Origin: Paucimonas sp.
GTDB lineage: Bacteria > Pseudomonadota > Gammaproteobacteria > Pseudomonadales > Pseudomonadaceae
Length of the DNA: 64,000 bases
NCBI GenBank assembly: GCA_031253995.1
Contig: JAIRVG010000073.1
Span: 23,333-87,332, forward strand
Reading direction: 5' to 3'
Below, piece after piece: positions 1 through 8,140 of this stretch. Every line of letters starts with the position of its first letter. The first letter of the stretch is position 1. Made by a program: the position numbers and the translations under genes. The notes beneath the pieces were generated by a model. The model was given only the letters and a program-made list of their open reading frames with translations, made no database searches and was not told the DNA's origin.

Positions 1-161
1 GTGGGGTTGCCGAGGCGCAGCGCGTAGCCGACGCCCTGGCTGGCGCTGAGCAGTTGCACGGCGCCGTTCTGCTCGCTGCGCTCGACCCGGTAGCCGGCGT
101 CCTGCAGCACTTCGGTCAGTTGCTCGGGGGTGACCTGTTCGATCAGTGCGGTCTCGCTCAT
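1..161 (-). CDS. YbjN-domain protein, N-terminal part only
   Basis: The minus-strand frame runs from ATG at 161 to the window edge, giving about 53 residues beginning MSETALIEQVTPEQLTEVL. The 'GYRVER' segment followed by a short beta region resembles the N-terminus of YbjN-family proteins, which are small proteins with a fold like type III secretion chaperones and no known catalytic activity. A GGAGCAG ribosome site sits just upstream, and only 13 bases separate it from the coiled-coil gene before it. It is therefore probably the next gene of the pdtB-exbB-exbD-tonB operon. The C-terminal part lies outside the window, so the family call rests on a short stretch. Confidence 0.55.
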   Translation of the reverse strand, partial: MSETALIEQVTPEQLTEVLQDAGYRVERSEQNGAVQLLSASQGVGYALRLGNP

Positions 162-174
162 GGGTACTGCTCCT

Positions 175-828
175 TCAAGGCTGGACCTGGGTCACGGCGG
201 CGTGGCCGTCGACCTGGGTCTTGTAGAGATCGTCGCCGTAGCGCTGCGCCAGTTCCTCGAACTTCACCCGCGCCTCGGAGGCGAACGGCTGACGGATGCG
301 CAGGGTTTCGGCGACGCCGATGTTCTCGTAGGCGGCCAGGATGTCCTTGGCCAGCCCGTACATTTCCTGGTTCTTGCCGGTGCAGCTGGCAAGTTCCTGA
401 TCGCGCTGCTGCAGGCTGGCCTGGACCTTCTGCCTCTCGGCATCACGCCCGCGGCTGAGGACCAGCAGCTCGTCGTAGGCCTGGCGGAACTTGCCGACCT
501 GGGCCTGGCTCGCCGCCACCTGCTGGCTGGCCTGCTCGCGCAGGCCGGACTGGGCGCCGGCCAGTTGCTCGGCACGCTGACGGGCCTGGTCGCGCTCGCC
601 GGTCAATTGCTTGACCAACGCCTGCGCCGCATCGCGCTGGCTGACCAGCGCCGCCTGTTCGGCACGCACCCGCGCCTGCTCGCTCTGCACCGCCTGCAAT
701 TGCTGGGTGGTGCTGCGCAACTGGGCGCGCAGGCGCTCCTCCATGCTCTCGCCGTGGGCGGCCTGGGTTGCCAGGCCAAGGCCAAGCAAGGTGGCGACCA
801 GGGTCAAGCGGTTGATGGGCATCTGCAT
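175..828 (-). CDS. Periplasmic coiled-coil protein of the two-partner-secretion operon
   Basis: The product has 217 residues. A signal peptide ending near TQAAHG is followed by a long heptad-rich helix (about residues 30-150) full of Q, E, R and A, as in 'DNA repair ATPase'-type annotations, and a globular tail of about 60 residues holding one cysteine. I chose ATG at 828 because GGGGAGG lies 7 bases upstream; further in-frame codons upstream lack a ribosome site. It lies 16 bases after the porin gene. A periplasmic coiled coil beside TonB/ExbBD and a porin could act as a spacer or tether between the membranes, but this is inference. No catalytic motif is visible. Confidence 0.7.
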   Translation of the reverse strand: MQMPINRLTLVATLLGLGLATQAAHGESMEERLRAQLRSTTQQLQAVQSEQARVRAEQAALVSQRDAAQALVKQLTGERDQARQRAEQLAGAQSGLREQASQQVAASQAQVGKFRQAYDELLVLSRGRDAERQKVQASLQQRDQELASCTGKNQEMYGLAKDILAAYENIGVAETLRIRQPFASEARVKFEELAQRYGDDLYKTQVDGHAAVTQVQP

Positions 829-844
829 GTCTGCCTCCCCGCGC

Positions 845-2545
845 TTAGAAGCGCGTGTTGATCTCAAGCTGGAGTACGTCGATGGCGAATGGCGCGCCAT
901 ACACCTCGTCGGTGCTCATCCAGCGCGCGGTGCCGTAGACGTTGTTGGCCAGGCCGTAGTTGGCGCCGATCACGTAGCCCTTGGCGTTGGTGCCCCCGAG
1001 GTGGAAGCTGGAGTCGTTGAAGCCGTCAGGCAGGGCGTCGGGCTGGATGTACTTGTAGCCGGCGAACACCTGCCAGTCGCCGCCGCGGCGCATCTCGAAG
1101 GTGTTGCCGAGGGTGAACTGGATCATCCCGGCATTGCCGCCGCTCTCGACCTGGCCGTCGATGTCGATGTTGTTGGCGAACTGCCCGGCCGAACGCTTGC
1201 GCATGTCGCCTTCGGAGTAGGCCAGGTTGCGGATGTAGTTGCCCTGCAGGCGCAGCTTGAAGTCGTCCGGCAGCTCGGCATCCCACACCAGGTTCAGGTC
1301 GAGGACATCGAACTCCGAGGCCAGGCCGACGTACTGCGGCTGCGGGGTGTTGGCCGGATCGGCCGGGTTGAGGGTGATGTCACGCAGCAGGAACAGGGTG
1401 TTGCCCTTCTGCATGAAGGTCGGCCGCGAACCGTCGCTGTCGCACGCCGGCTGGCCGGCCCAGGGTTCGCACGGCGCGGAGCGGGTTCCGGCGATATCGT
1501 CGAAACGGTAGTAGGCCAGGGCACCGGTCAGGCTGTTGTGCTGGTTGATCTTCCACGCCGCGCCGACCTGGGCACCGTACAGCCACTTGTTGTCGCTGCT
1601 TTCCTTGTCGAAGCCGTTGGTGGTCGAGGTGTCGGAGCTGTACTCCACCGGGAACGCGCCCAGGGTCCCGAACAGGTCCACGCCACCGTCCAGCGGCTGG
1701 CGGAAGTTGGCGGCGATACCGTCGAAGGCCAGGTCGCGGGAGAACAGGGTGTCGGTGGACAGGAACGGGTTGGCGATCCGGCCACCGCTGACGCTCAGGC
1801 GCTCGGACGGCTTGTAGGTGATATAGCCCTGGTCGAGCCAGATGTCCTTCTTGCTGAAGCCGCCACCGAGGGTCTGGGTGGTCGACACCGGGCCGTTGTC
1901 GGTACCGGTGGCCAGGCGGATGCCGGCGCTCCAGTTCTCCGCCAGTTGCGCCTTGAGGCCGAAGCGGGCACGCAGGCGCAGCGAGTTCTCGCGGTCTTCG
2001 CGGGCGTTGAGCAGCGGTGGCAGGGTGTTGTTGGTGTTCGGGTTGACGTCGTATGGGCCGTCGCGGTTCAGCTTGGCGAAATCGGTGATCTGGTTGCTGT
2101 TCTTGTCGTTGTAGAAGCGCGACTCGTCACGCAGGCGAATGTCGCCATCGAAGCTGATGCGCGACACCCAGTCCGGGAAGGTGTTGGGCTGGGCCCAGTT
2201 CTCGTTGCGGGCCTGGCTCATGACCTCGGCCTTGACCTCGTCGCGGATCTGGTCGCGCACGGTCTGCGGGATGTACGGCACGCGCACTTCCCCCGGTACC
2301 GCGGCCACCGCCGTTGCCGGGGCCTGGCGCGCAGCCGCGCGGGCCTGCTGCGCCTCGGCTTCGGCCTGGTGCACCAGGGCTGCGGCATGCTCTTTCTTCA
2401 GCACGCCTTCCTGCACCAGCAAGCGGATCAGGTTGACCGTGGCGTTGTCCGACGGCGCGGGGGTGTCGGCGGCCGACGCCTGCCCGGCCAGCGCGGCGAT
2501 CACCACGCCGACGCTCGCCACCAGGCGGTTGAGTTTCCCATTCAT
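845..2545 (-). CDS. Putative outer-membrane porin (Porin_5-like)
   Basis: The product has 566 residues. A signal peptide (to about residue 25, QASAAD) is followed by a short helical segment (about 30-75, 'LLVQEGVLKKEHAAALV') typical of the 'putative porin' family. A long beta-rich barrel comes next, with alternating aromatic and polar strands, ending in a terminal Phe (LQLEINTRF) as expected for BamA-dependent insertion. ATG at 2545 has AGGAG about 10 bases upstream. It is the fifth gene of the pdtB operon, 61 bases after the tonB-like gene. It has no plug domain or TonB box, so it is unlikely to be a TonB-dependent receptor, although it is encoded next to a TonB system. The substrate is unknown. 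Confidence 0.75.
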   Translation of the reverse strand: MNGKLNRLVASVGVVIAALAGQASAADTPAPSDNATVNLIRLLVQEGVLKKEHAAALVHQAEAEAQQARAAARQAPATAVAAVPGEVRVPYIPQTVRDQIRDEVKAEVMSQARNENWAQPNTFPDWVSRISFDGDIRLRDESRFYNDKNSNQITDFAKLNRDGPYDVNPNTNNTLPPLLNAREDRENSLRLRARFGLKAQLAENWSAGIRLATGTDNGPVSTTQTLGGGFSKKDIWLDQGYITYKPSERLSVSGGRIANPFLSTDTLFSRDLAFDGIAANFRQPLDGGVDLFGTLGAFPVEYSSDTSTTNGFDKESSDNKWLYGAQVGAAWKINQHNSLTGALAYYRFDDIAGTRSAPCEPWAGQPACDSDGSRPTFMQKGNTLFLLRDITLNPADPANTPQPQYVGLASEFDVLDLNLVWDAELPDDFKLRLQGNYIRNLAYSEGDMRKRSAGQFANNIDIDGQVESGGNAGMIQFTLGNTFEMRRGGDWQVFAGYKYIQPDALPDGFNDSSFHLGGTNAKGYVIGANYGLANNVYGTARWMSTDEVYGAPFAIDVLQLEINTRF

Positions 2546-2606
2546 TGCAAACTGCTCCTAAAAGATCCTGGTCAGGAATTCGTATTGGCGTTGTGTCCGG
2601 CGGCCA

Positions 2607-3332
2607 TCAGCCCGGCCGCCGGCCTTGCAGCGAAACGTGTACCGGCAGGGTCAGCGAGGCCGGCGGGCGCTCGTCCAGGCGTCCGGCCTGGCGCACCGCG
2701 TCGAGCACCTTGGCGTCCAGCTCGGCATCGCCGCTGGAGCGGCGCAGCTCGACCCGGGTGATCTCCCCCGCCGGGCCGATCCAGATGTCGGCCTGCAGCT
2801 GGAACGCCAGGTTGCGCAGCTCGCTGTTGTCCTTGAGCAAGCGCTGGAAGGCGTAGGCCAGGTACTGGCTGTAGCTGGCATTGCCGACCCGGCCACCACC
2901 GGCCCCGGCCATGCCGCCGCCCTTGCCGGCGCCGATGTTGAAGGCGTCGTTGCCCGACTGGGCGTCGCCGTCCATCTGCATCGGTTCGGCCAGGTCGTCC
3001 GCCGGCGAAGGCGGTGCCTCGTCCTGCGGCTTGACCTCTTCGGGCTCGGGCGTGGGCTCCTGCTCCAGCGGTTTTTCCGGCGGTGTCTCGGGCTCCGGCG
3101 GCTTCTCCTGCACCGGCGGCGGAGGCGGTGGTGGCGGCAGCGGAATGATCGCCGGCACCTTGGGCGCCTCGCGGCGCACGCCGCTCATGTCCTGCGACCA
3201 CTGCCAGACCAGCCAGGCCAGGCCGCCGAACAGCACGGCCGCAAGCGCCCACGCCAGGTAGCGGCGCAGCGGCGAGCCGAGGGTCTGCGCCGGGGCATCC
3301 GGCGCGGGAAAACGGGAAGGTCTGGATGACAT
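2607..3332 (-). CDS. TonB-like energy transducer
   Basis: The product has 241 residues: a single N-terminal membrane anchor (about 24-46, 'YLAWALAAVLFGGLAWLVW'), a proline-rich periplasmic stretch (about 62-115, with an eight-proline run and EP/KP repeats), then a TonB/TolA-type C-terminal domain (about 155-240, containing 'GPAGEITRVELRRSSGD'). TonB couples the proton motive force harvested by ExbB/ExbD to an outer-membrane partner. ATG at 3332 has GGAAGG upstream and lies 13 bases after exbD. The partner is not obvious, because no TonB-dependent receptor is encoded in this island. A glycine-rich linker (about 133-150, 'GAGKGGGMAGAGGG') precedes the C-terminal domain. Confidence 0.8.
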   Translation of the reverse strand: MSSRPSRFPAPDAPAQTLGSPLRRYLAWALAAVLFGGLAWLVWQWSQDMSGVRREAPKVPAIIPLPPPPPPPPVQEKPPEPETPPEKPLEQEPTPEPEEVKPQDEAPPSPADDLAEPMQMDGDAQSGNDAFNIGAGKGGGMAGAGGGRVGNASYSQYLAYAFQRLLKDNSELRNLAFQLQADIWIGPAGEITRVELRRSSGDAELDAKVLDAVRQAGRLDERPPASLTLPVHVSLQGRRPG

Positions 3333-3345
3333 GTTCAACCTTCCG

Positions 3346-3765
3346 TCAGCTCGGTTTGCCGGTGACCAGGCCGACCTGCGACAGCTCCAGCCGGCGCAGC
3401 AGGTCGAGGACCTCCACCACCTTCTGGTACTGCACGGCAGCATCGCCACGGACCACGATCGGCACGTCGGGGTTGAGCGCCTTCTCGCTGCGCAGGCGGT
3501 CTTCCAGCTCGCCCAGGGTCACCGGGTAAGCGTCGAGGAACACCTGGCCGGCGTCGTTGACCGAGATCGCCTTGGTCTTGGGCTGGGACAGCGACACGCT
3601 GGCGCTGGCCTTGGGCAGTTCGATGCGGATGCCGGCGACCTGCGCGGTGGCGGTGAGGATGAACATCACCAGGACCACCATGAGCACGTCGACCAGCGGC
3701 GTGATGTTGATGCTGTCGACGGCGCTTTCTTCTTCGTCGTCGTAGCTGTTGTTCACCGATGCCAT
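3346..3765 (-). CDS. exbD: ExbD/TolR-type proton-channel subunit
   Basis: The product has 139 residues: a short acidic N-terminus, one transmembrane helix (about 24-43) and a periplasmic domain. The helix carries the conserved protonatable aspartate (Asp26 in 'TPLVDVLMVVLVMFI'), equivalent to Asp25 of E. coli ExbD. ATG at 3765 is chosen because GGAGCAGG lies just upstream; the open frame further upstream is only read-through of the exbB end. It lies 10 bases after the exbB fusion gene and 13 before the tonB-like gene, so the three are surely co-transcribed and form an inner-membrane motor. In P. aeruginosa the corresponding pair is called exbB2/exbD2, from memory. Confidence 0.88.
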   Translation of the reverse strand: MASVNNSYDDEEESAVDSINITPLVDVLMVVLVMFILTATAQVAGIRIELPKASASVSLSQPKTKAISVNDAGQVFLDAYPVTLGELEDRLRSEKALNPDVPIVVRGDAAVQYQKVVEVLDLLRRLELSQVGLVTGKPS

Positions 3766-3775
3766 GACCTGCTCC

Positions 3776-5584
3776 TCACACCATCGCTGGCTGGTCGTTG
3801 CGCCGGGCCTGCTGGGCAGGCTCGGTGCGGGCACCCTCGCCGTAGACTTCGGCCAGGCGGGTGATGAACTCGTCGACGAACACGCGCATGTCGGCACCGA
3901 CCTCGCGGTTGCGCGTGACCAGGCGGTTGTAGCCGAACAGCGCGGGGATGGCGACGAACAGGCCCATGGCGGTGGCCAGCAAGGCGGCGGCCATGCCCGG
4001 AGCGATGGCGTTGATGTTCACGTCACCGGCCATGGCCGTGCCGAGGAACACCACCATGATCCCCATCACCGTACCCAGCAGGCCGATGTACGGGCCGCCG
4101 GCGATGGCGTTGGACAGGGTCGAAAGGCGCGACGACAGCGCCTGGTTCTCGCGGGTACGCACCGCGTCCATCGAGGCGCGGATGGCTTCGATGGTGGCGC
4201 CGGAGATGTTCACCAGGTCGGCGCCCTGGGCGCGGCGGGTGCGCATTTCCTGCACGGCCACCTGGTACAGGCGCCACAGCGAGGAATGCTGCAGGCGGCC
4301 CGGCAAGGCCGGATCGTCGGCCAGTTGCTCCAGGCGGGTGCCGACGGTGGCGAAGTGATCGCGGAAGGTCTCGTTGGCGCGGCTGACGCGGCCCACGCTG
4401 TTGTTCTTGCGGATCATGATGACCCACGACTGGATCATCATCAGTACCAGCACGGCGATGATCACCCAAGCGTCGATTGGCACGGCGCCGAGCAGGAAGC
4501 CGAGGCTGCCGAAGCCGAAGCCGGACTGCTTCTCGTCGACGCCGTAGGCCACCAGGCGCGACTCGGCGCCCTGGGCCATGGCATCGGCCTGGAGCAGCGG
4601 CAGCGGACGGGCGACGCGGGAGATGCGCAGTTCGTCGAGGGCACCGTGGAACGGCAGCAGCGTGCTGTCCTGCGGCGCTTCCGGCAGATCGGCGGCGATC
4701 GCCAGGTTGCCGGAGAAGGCAGGCACGGCGACGTCCAGGCGGGTGTTTTCACGCCCGTTGACCAGCACCACCAGTTGACCGTTCTGCGCTACCAGCGCCA
4801 GGTGTTGCCATTGCCCGCCGACCAGGGCCGTACCGGCATTGCCGCGTTGACCGTCGACTTCGATGAACGGAACACCCTGGTTCAGGCCCAGCAGCAGCGC
4901 GTGGCCTTCGACCCGACGGGCCAGCAGCACCTGCTCGCCGTCCAGGCTGTCGGGACGCACCCAGGCGCTGACGCTGAACGGTGCACCGGCGGCCCAGGCC
5001 AGCGACGGGCTGGCGGGCAGCAGCAGCGGCTGGCCGCTGAACTGCGCGGAGCGGCCGATCACGCCTTCGACACCGGCACCGGCCGGGGTCTGGCCGTTGT
5101 TCGAATAGGCGGTGGCATCCCGTGGCGGCGTGCCTTCGGCGCCACCGAAGTGGTAGACCAGGCTGTAGTCGGCATCGAACACTTGCTGGCCATTGCTGGT
5201 CGAAGGCGCCTTGGCATTGCCGTAGTACATCCAGATGTCCTGGCGCTGGCCGCCTTCCACGTTCGGCACGTCGACCCAGATCAGCGCCATGCCCAGCAGC
5301 GGGTCGAAGCTTTCGATCTGGTGATGCAGCACGGTCTTGTCATCGGCGGCGACGAAGCGGATGTCCGCACCGTCCTCGGCGACGCCGTCGAAGGTGAAGT
5401 TGCCGGTGTGCAGGCGCACCAGCAGCGGCAGGCGACCGACCCGTTCGGTCATGGCCGCGCCCTGCGGCGTGGTGTCGAGGGACACCTGCTTGCGGTACAG
5501 CCAGTCCTCCTGCCACCAGGCACTGGCGGTGCCCGGGGCCAGCAGGCCCAGGCAGATCATGGAAAGAAACAGTATGCGCAACAT
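3776..5584 (-). CDS. ExbB/TolQ/MotA proton channel with N-terminal DUF2341 and LamG-like domains
   Basis: The product has 602 residues, more than twice a normal ExbB. A signal peptide (1-22, ending GTASA) is followed by a DUF2341-like domain (about 50-148, 'DIWMYYGNA' and 'SLVYHFGG'). A concanavalin/LamG-type jelly roll follows (about 175-325, 'FSVSAWVRPDSLDGEQVLL' and 'GALDELRISR'). A first membrane helix (about 368-391) then leads into an ExbB core with two more helices (about 499-519 and 531-551) carrying the typical 'GLLGTVMGIM' and 'ATAMGLFVAIPA' motifs. The extra domains would be periplasmic and could bind glycan or protein. The gene lies 30 bases after pdtB and 10 before exbD. LamG-like domains often bind carbohydrate; the ligand here is unknown. 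Confidence 0.85.
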   Translation of the reverse strand: MLRILFLSMICLGLLAPGTASAWWQEDWLYRKQVSLDTTPQGAAMTERVGRLPLLVRLHTGNFTFDGVAEDGADIRFVAADDKTVLHHQIESFDPLLGMALIWVDVPNVEGGQRQDIWMYYGNAKAPSTSNGQQVFDADYSLVYHFGGAEGTPPRDATAYSNNGQTPAGAGVEGVIGRSAQFSGQPLLLPASPSLAWAAGAPFSVSAWVRPDSLDGEQVLLARRVEGHALLLGLNQGVPFIEVDGQRGNAGTALVGGQWQHLALVAQNGQLVVLVNGRENTRLDVAVPAFSGNLAIAADLPEAPQDSTLLPFHGALDELRISRVARPLPLLQADAMAQGAESRLVAYGVDEKQSGFGFGSLGFLLGAVPIDAWVIIAVLVLMMIQSWVIMIRKNNSVGRVSRANETFRDHFATVGTRLEQLADDPALPGRLQHSSLWRLYQVAVQEMRTRRAQGADLVNISGATIEAIRASMDAVRTRENQALSSRLSTLSNAIAGGPYIGLLGTVMGIMVVFLGTAMAGDVNINAIAPGMAAALLATAMGLFVAIPALFGYNRLVTRNREVGADMRVFVDEFITRLAEVYGEGARTEPAQQARRNDQPAMV

Positions 5585-5614
5585 GGGGGTAGCTCTCCGG
5601 GTTCGGTCCAGCGA

Positions 5615-7228
5615 TCAGAAGTTCGCCTGCACGCTGAAGTGCACGCGCGAGTCGTGTTTTTCGGTATTCGGGCCATCACGCAGCGGCAGCGCCCAGTCGA
5701 CGCTGCCGGACAGCCATTCGCCCAGGCGCATGCGTGTGCCGATACCGACGCTGGCGAGGGTGAAGTCTTCTTGTTGCTCGGGTCGCGCTTCCTGCACGCG
5801 CAGGTGGGCGCCATCGGTGAACAGGTAGAAACGCCATTCCTCCAGGTACGGGCTGCCGGCCTTGCCCAGCCAGCGCGACAGCGACGGCGTGCGCGCTTCC
5901 AGGGACAGCATCGCGCCGTCGTCACCCGTGGCTTCCGCCGCCAGGTAGCCACGTACGCTGGTGGCGCCGCCGGCGGAAAACTGTTCGTTGGAAATCAGCG
6001 GCCCGGAGGACAGCTGGAAGGCTGCCTTGGCCCCGGCCTGCCAGTCGCCAGCAAAGGTCTGGGTGTGGTTCAGGTCGCCCTTGAGCGCACCGAAGCTGGA
6101 GTCGGACAGGTAGCGCTTGTAGAAGAAATCGTTGTCGTCGCTGCCATAGCCGAAGAGCTTGCGGGTGCCGGCCACCAGGCTCAGGCCGAGGCCGGTCTGC
6201 GAAGACTCGGTGTAGCGGAAGCCGGTGTAGGAGAAGGTCAGCGGCGCGTACTTGAGCGGCACGCGGTCTTCGCTGCCGCCGAGGACCACGCGTTCCTCGA
6301 AGTCCTTGAAGTCCACGCCCATGCTCAGGGCATGGGACCAGGTGGCGCTCGGCGGCAGGCTGTAGGTCAGCGCCAGGCCATAGGAATGTCCGCGGCCGAC
6401 GACGTTGGTGCCGCCCACGGTGGCCACGTCGCTGTCGGACTTGTAGCCGCTGGCCTGCACGCTCCAGCGCTCGTCCAGCGGTACGGTGTAGGAGCCGGAC
6501 CAGACTTCGGCGTCATCGCGGTTCTGCGGTGCGGTGAACCAGGTCAGCGAGATCTGGTGGCCGGCCTGCCAGAGGTTGTCGTGGCCGATCGAGACCACCG
6601 AGCGCAGTTCCTTGGTATCGGCGCTGCGGTCGTTGTTCAGGCCCAGGTTGACGTGCCAGGGCTTCTTGTCTTCGACCTTGAGGTCGACGTCCATGGTCCC
6701 CTGGCGCTGGCCTTCGCGCACCAGCGGCACCACCTGGCGGCCGGGGGTGCGGTTGAGGTCGGCGAGCTGGCTCTGCACCTTGTCGAAGTCCGGCACGGCG
6801 CCTTCCACCAGGGCCGGCACTTCCTCGCGCACGTCCTTCGGCGAATAGTGCTTGGCACCCACTACCCGCACCCGGCCGACCTTGGTCTCGCTGACCTGCA
6901 GGTAGACCACGCCGTCGGCTACCTGCTGCTCCGGCAGCTCGACGTAGACCGACTGGTAGCCGCGGGACTGATAGGCGTCCTGCAAGGCATCGCGGGCGCC
7001 CTCGATGTCCTGCATGCTGCGCTGCGGACCGAGGAAGGGATACACCGCTTCCTCGATGGCCCGGGCGTCCAGCACGCTGTTGCCGCGCACCACGTATTCG
7101 GCGATGTCGACCTTGCGCTGAGCCTCGGCGGGCGCTTCGTCGGCGTTCGCGGCGGCCATCCCCACGGCCAGCGCCAATGCCCCCAGCGCGGCCAGGCAGC
7201 GCGGTCGTCGGCGGTCGTCCGCCGGCAT
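5615..7228 (-). CDS. pdtB: TpsB outer-membrane transporter (PdtB-like)
   Basis: The product has 537 residues from ATG at 7228 (GGGAG 11 bases upstream); upstream in-frame GTG (7246) and TTG (7264) codons are alternatives. A signal peptide is followed by two POTRA-like domains (about 40-190, 'YVVRGNSVLDARAIEEAVYP', 'RVVGAKHYSPKDVREEVP') and a 16-strand-type barrel. The barrel contains the ShlB/FhaC signature 'TSVRGYLAAEATGDDG', whose VRGY motif lies in the loop reaching into the pore, and the protein ends in Phe. TpsB proteins secrete a single TpsA partner, here the giant exoprotein two genes upstream. Unusually, phdA lies between the A and B partners. Confidence 0.88.
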   Translation of the reverse strand: MPADDRRRPRCLAALGALALAVGMAAANADEAPAEAQRKVDIAEYVVRGNSVLDARAIEEAVYPFLGPQRSMQDIEGARDALQDAYQSRGYQSVYVELPEQQVADGVVYLQVSETKVGRVRVVGAKHYSPKDVREEVPALVEGAVPDFDKVQSQLADLNRTPGRQVVPLVREGQRQGTMDVDLKVEDKKPWHVNLGLNNDRSADTKELRSVVSIGHDNLWQAGHQISLTWFTAPQNRDDAEVWSGSYTVPLDERWSVQASGYKSDSDVATVGGTNVVGRGHSYGLALTYSLPPSATWSHALSMGVDFKDFEERVVLGGSEDRVPLKYAPLTFSYTGFRYTESSQTGLGLSLVAGTRKLFGYGSDDNDFFYKRYLSDSSFGALKGDLNHTQTFAGDWQAGAKAAFQLSSGPLISNEQFSAGGATSVRGYLAAEATGDDGAMLSLEARTPSLSRWLGKAGSPYLEEWRFYLFTDGAHLRVQEARPEQQEDFTLASVGIGTRMRLGEWLSGSVDWALPLRDGPNTEKHDSRVHFSVQANF

Positions 7229-7305
7229 TTCGTTCAGTACTCCCACTGCATCCCCCCAGGTCAATCCAGGGCCCGCCCAGCCTTTCGCGGGCGTGAGTCG
7301 GGCCT

Positions 7306-7328
7306 GCCGGTCCGTGGCACGGACCGGC
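7306..7328 (-). repeat. Perfect 11-bp inverted repeat between phdA and pdtB
   Basis: Two 11-base arms (GCCGGTCCGTG and its exact complement) flank a single G, forming a very stable hairpin 30 bases after the phdA stop. No T-run follows on the minus strand, so it is a poor intrinsic terminator. It may be an intercistronic processing or stability element that sets the PhdA/PdtB ratio. Confidence 0.5.
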
Positions 7329-7358
7329 GCGTTATCGGTATCGAAAAGGTTCTAGCGC

Positions 7359-7958
7359 TTACTTGTTCAGCGGCAGTTCATGGCGCGCCTGCCAGGCATG
7401 GAGCTGGGCGAAGTTCATGGAGAACTCGGGCATCTGCAGCAGCTCGGCGAGGATCACCTCGCCGACGATGCGGCCCAGCACGTGCACGGCGGCGATGTCC
7501 TCGACGAAGCGCTGGCTGTCGCCGACGAAGGTGGAGAAGTCCCAGACCCGCTGGCCCATCTCCAGGCCGACGAACCAGCGGTACAGCAGGTTGTAGCTGA
7601 GCTGTTCGTGCAGGTGCTGCTCGCTCGGCACCGAGTACAGCAGGCGCAGGAGCAGCGCCTTGACCAGTACCGAAGGATCGACCCGCAGGTTGCAGCGACG
7701 GGCGACCTGGTCGAGGGTTTCCTGTTCGGCGTCCAGCAGGTGTTCGATCTGCGGGCGCAGCAGCGCCAGCGAGTGGCCGGGCGGGATGCAGCTGGAGACT
7801 TCGCGCAGCGCTCCCTGCCAGTCCTCCTGGGAAACGATCCAGACCCAGGGTGCGCCGTAGCGGTACACCGAGACCGGGCGCTTGCGCGCGGCCTCGACGA
7901 TCTTCGACAGACGCTGATCCAGTTCCTGCATGCCGACCTTGGAATACCTTTCCATCAT
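7359..7958 (-). CDS. phdA: PhdA-like protein: Phd/YefM antitoxin-like N-terminus joined to an IS5-type transposase N-terminal (DUF772) domain
   Basis: The product has 199 residues from ATG at 7958; a second ATG follows directly at 7955. Residues about 1-50 ('MQELDQRLSKIVEAARKRPV', 'WVWIVSQEDW') resemble a Phd/YefM antitoxin: helix, then a positively charged strand. Residues about 65-165 match the InsH N-terminal domain of IS5-family transposases ('LLRLLYSVPSEQHLHEQLSY', 'NLLYRWFVGLEMGQRVWD'). The DDE catalytic domain, inverted repeats and a toxin gene are all absent. The P. aeruginosa counterpart PA0691 was named PhdA (prevent-host-death) and linked to BfmR-controlled lysis and DNA release in biofilms, from memory. 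The fixed position between tpsA and tpsB argues for a retained function rather than transposon debris. Confidence 0.75.
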   Translation of the reverse strand: MMERYSKVGMQELDQRLSKIVEAARKRPVSVYRYGAPWVWIVSQEDWQGALREVSSCIPPGHSLALLRPQIEHLLDAEQETLDQVARRCNLRVDPSVLVKALLLRLLYSVPSEQHLHEQLSYNLLYRWFVGLEMGQRVWDFSTFVGDSQRFVEDIAAVHVLGRIVGEVILAELLQMPEFSMNFAQLHAWQARHELPLNK

Positions 7959-8074
7959 TCTCACCGCTCTTCGAATTCGTCCCTTGTCGGGGCTCCGGTG
8001 CTGCAATCCCTTTTGCCCGGGGCCGTGCCCCATCTCGCGATTCACCCTTGTATGACGGTCAGGCTCGGGCACCA

Positions 8075-8102
8075 CCGAACTTCAGTCATGAAAACTTCAT
8101 GC
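8075..8102 (-). promoter_or_regulatory. Candidate sigma/regulator site upstream of phdA
   Basis: The minus strand has CATGAAGTTTTCATGAC followed by TTCGG at the end of a 28-base stretch, matching 20 of 28 bases in the region upstream of pdtA (20813-20840). The GAAGTTT core is at 8092-8098, about 135 bases before the phdA start. It may be a VreI-dependent promoter -35 region or another shared site; no -10 can be assigned with confidence. Confidence 0.35.
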
Positions 8103-8140
8103 AAGAATTTTCTGGAGGGGTGGGGAGGGTTGGCGAGAAC

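Noticed and set aside
7306..7328. An intrinsic terminator between phdA and pdtB
   Set aside because: The hairpin is strong but no T-run follows on either strand, so it is listed only as an inverted repeat.
3749..7600. A plus-strand open frame of nearly 1300 codons
   Set aside because: It lies antisense to exbD, the exbB fusion, pdtB and phdA, whose proteins match known families. Its product is an H/Q/G/A-rich string without domains, as expected from the opposite strand of GC-rich genes.
7359..7958. An insertion sequence or transposase gene
   Set aside because: Only the N-terminal InsH-like domain is present, with no DDE catalytic part, terminal inverted repeats or target duplication, and the gene sits in a conserved position between pdtA and pdtB.
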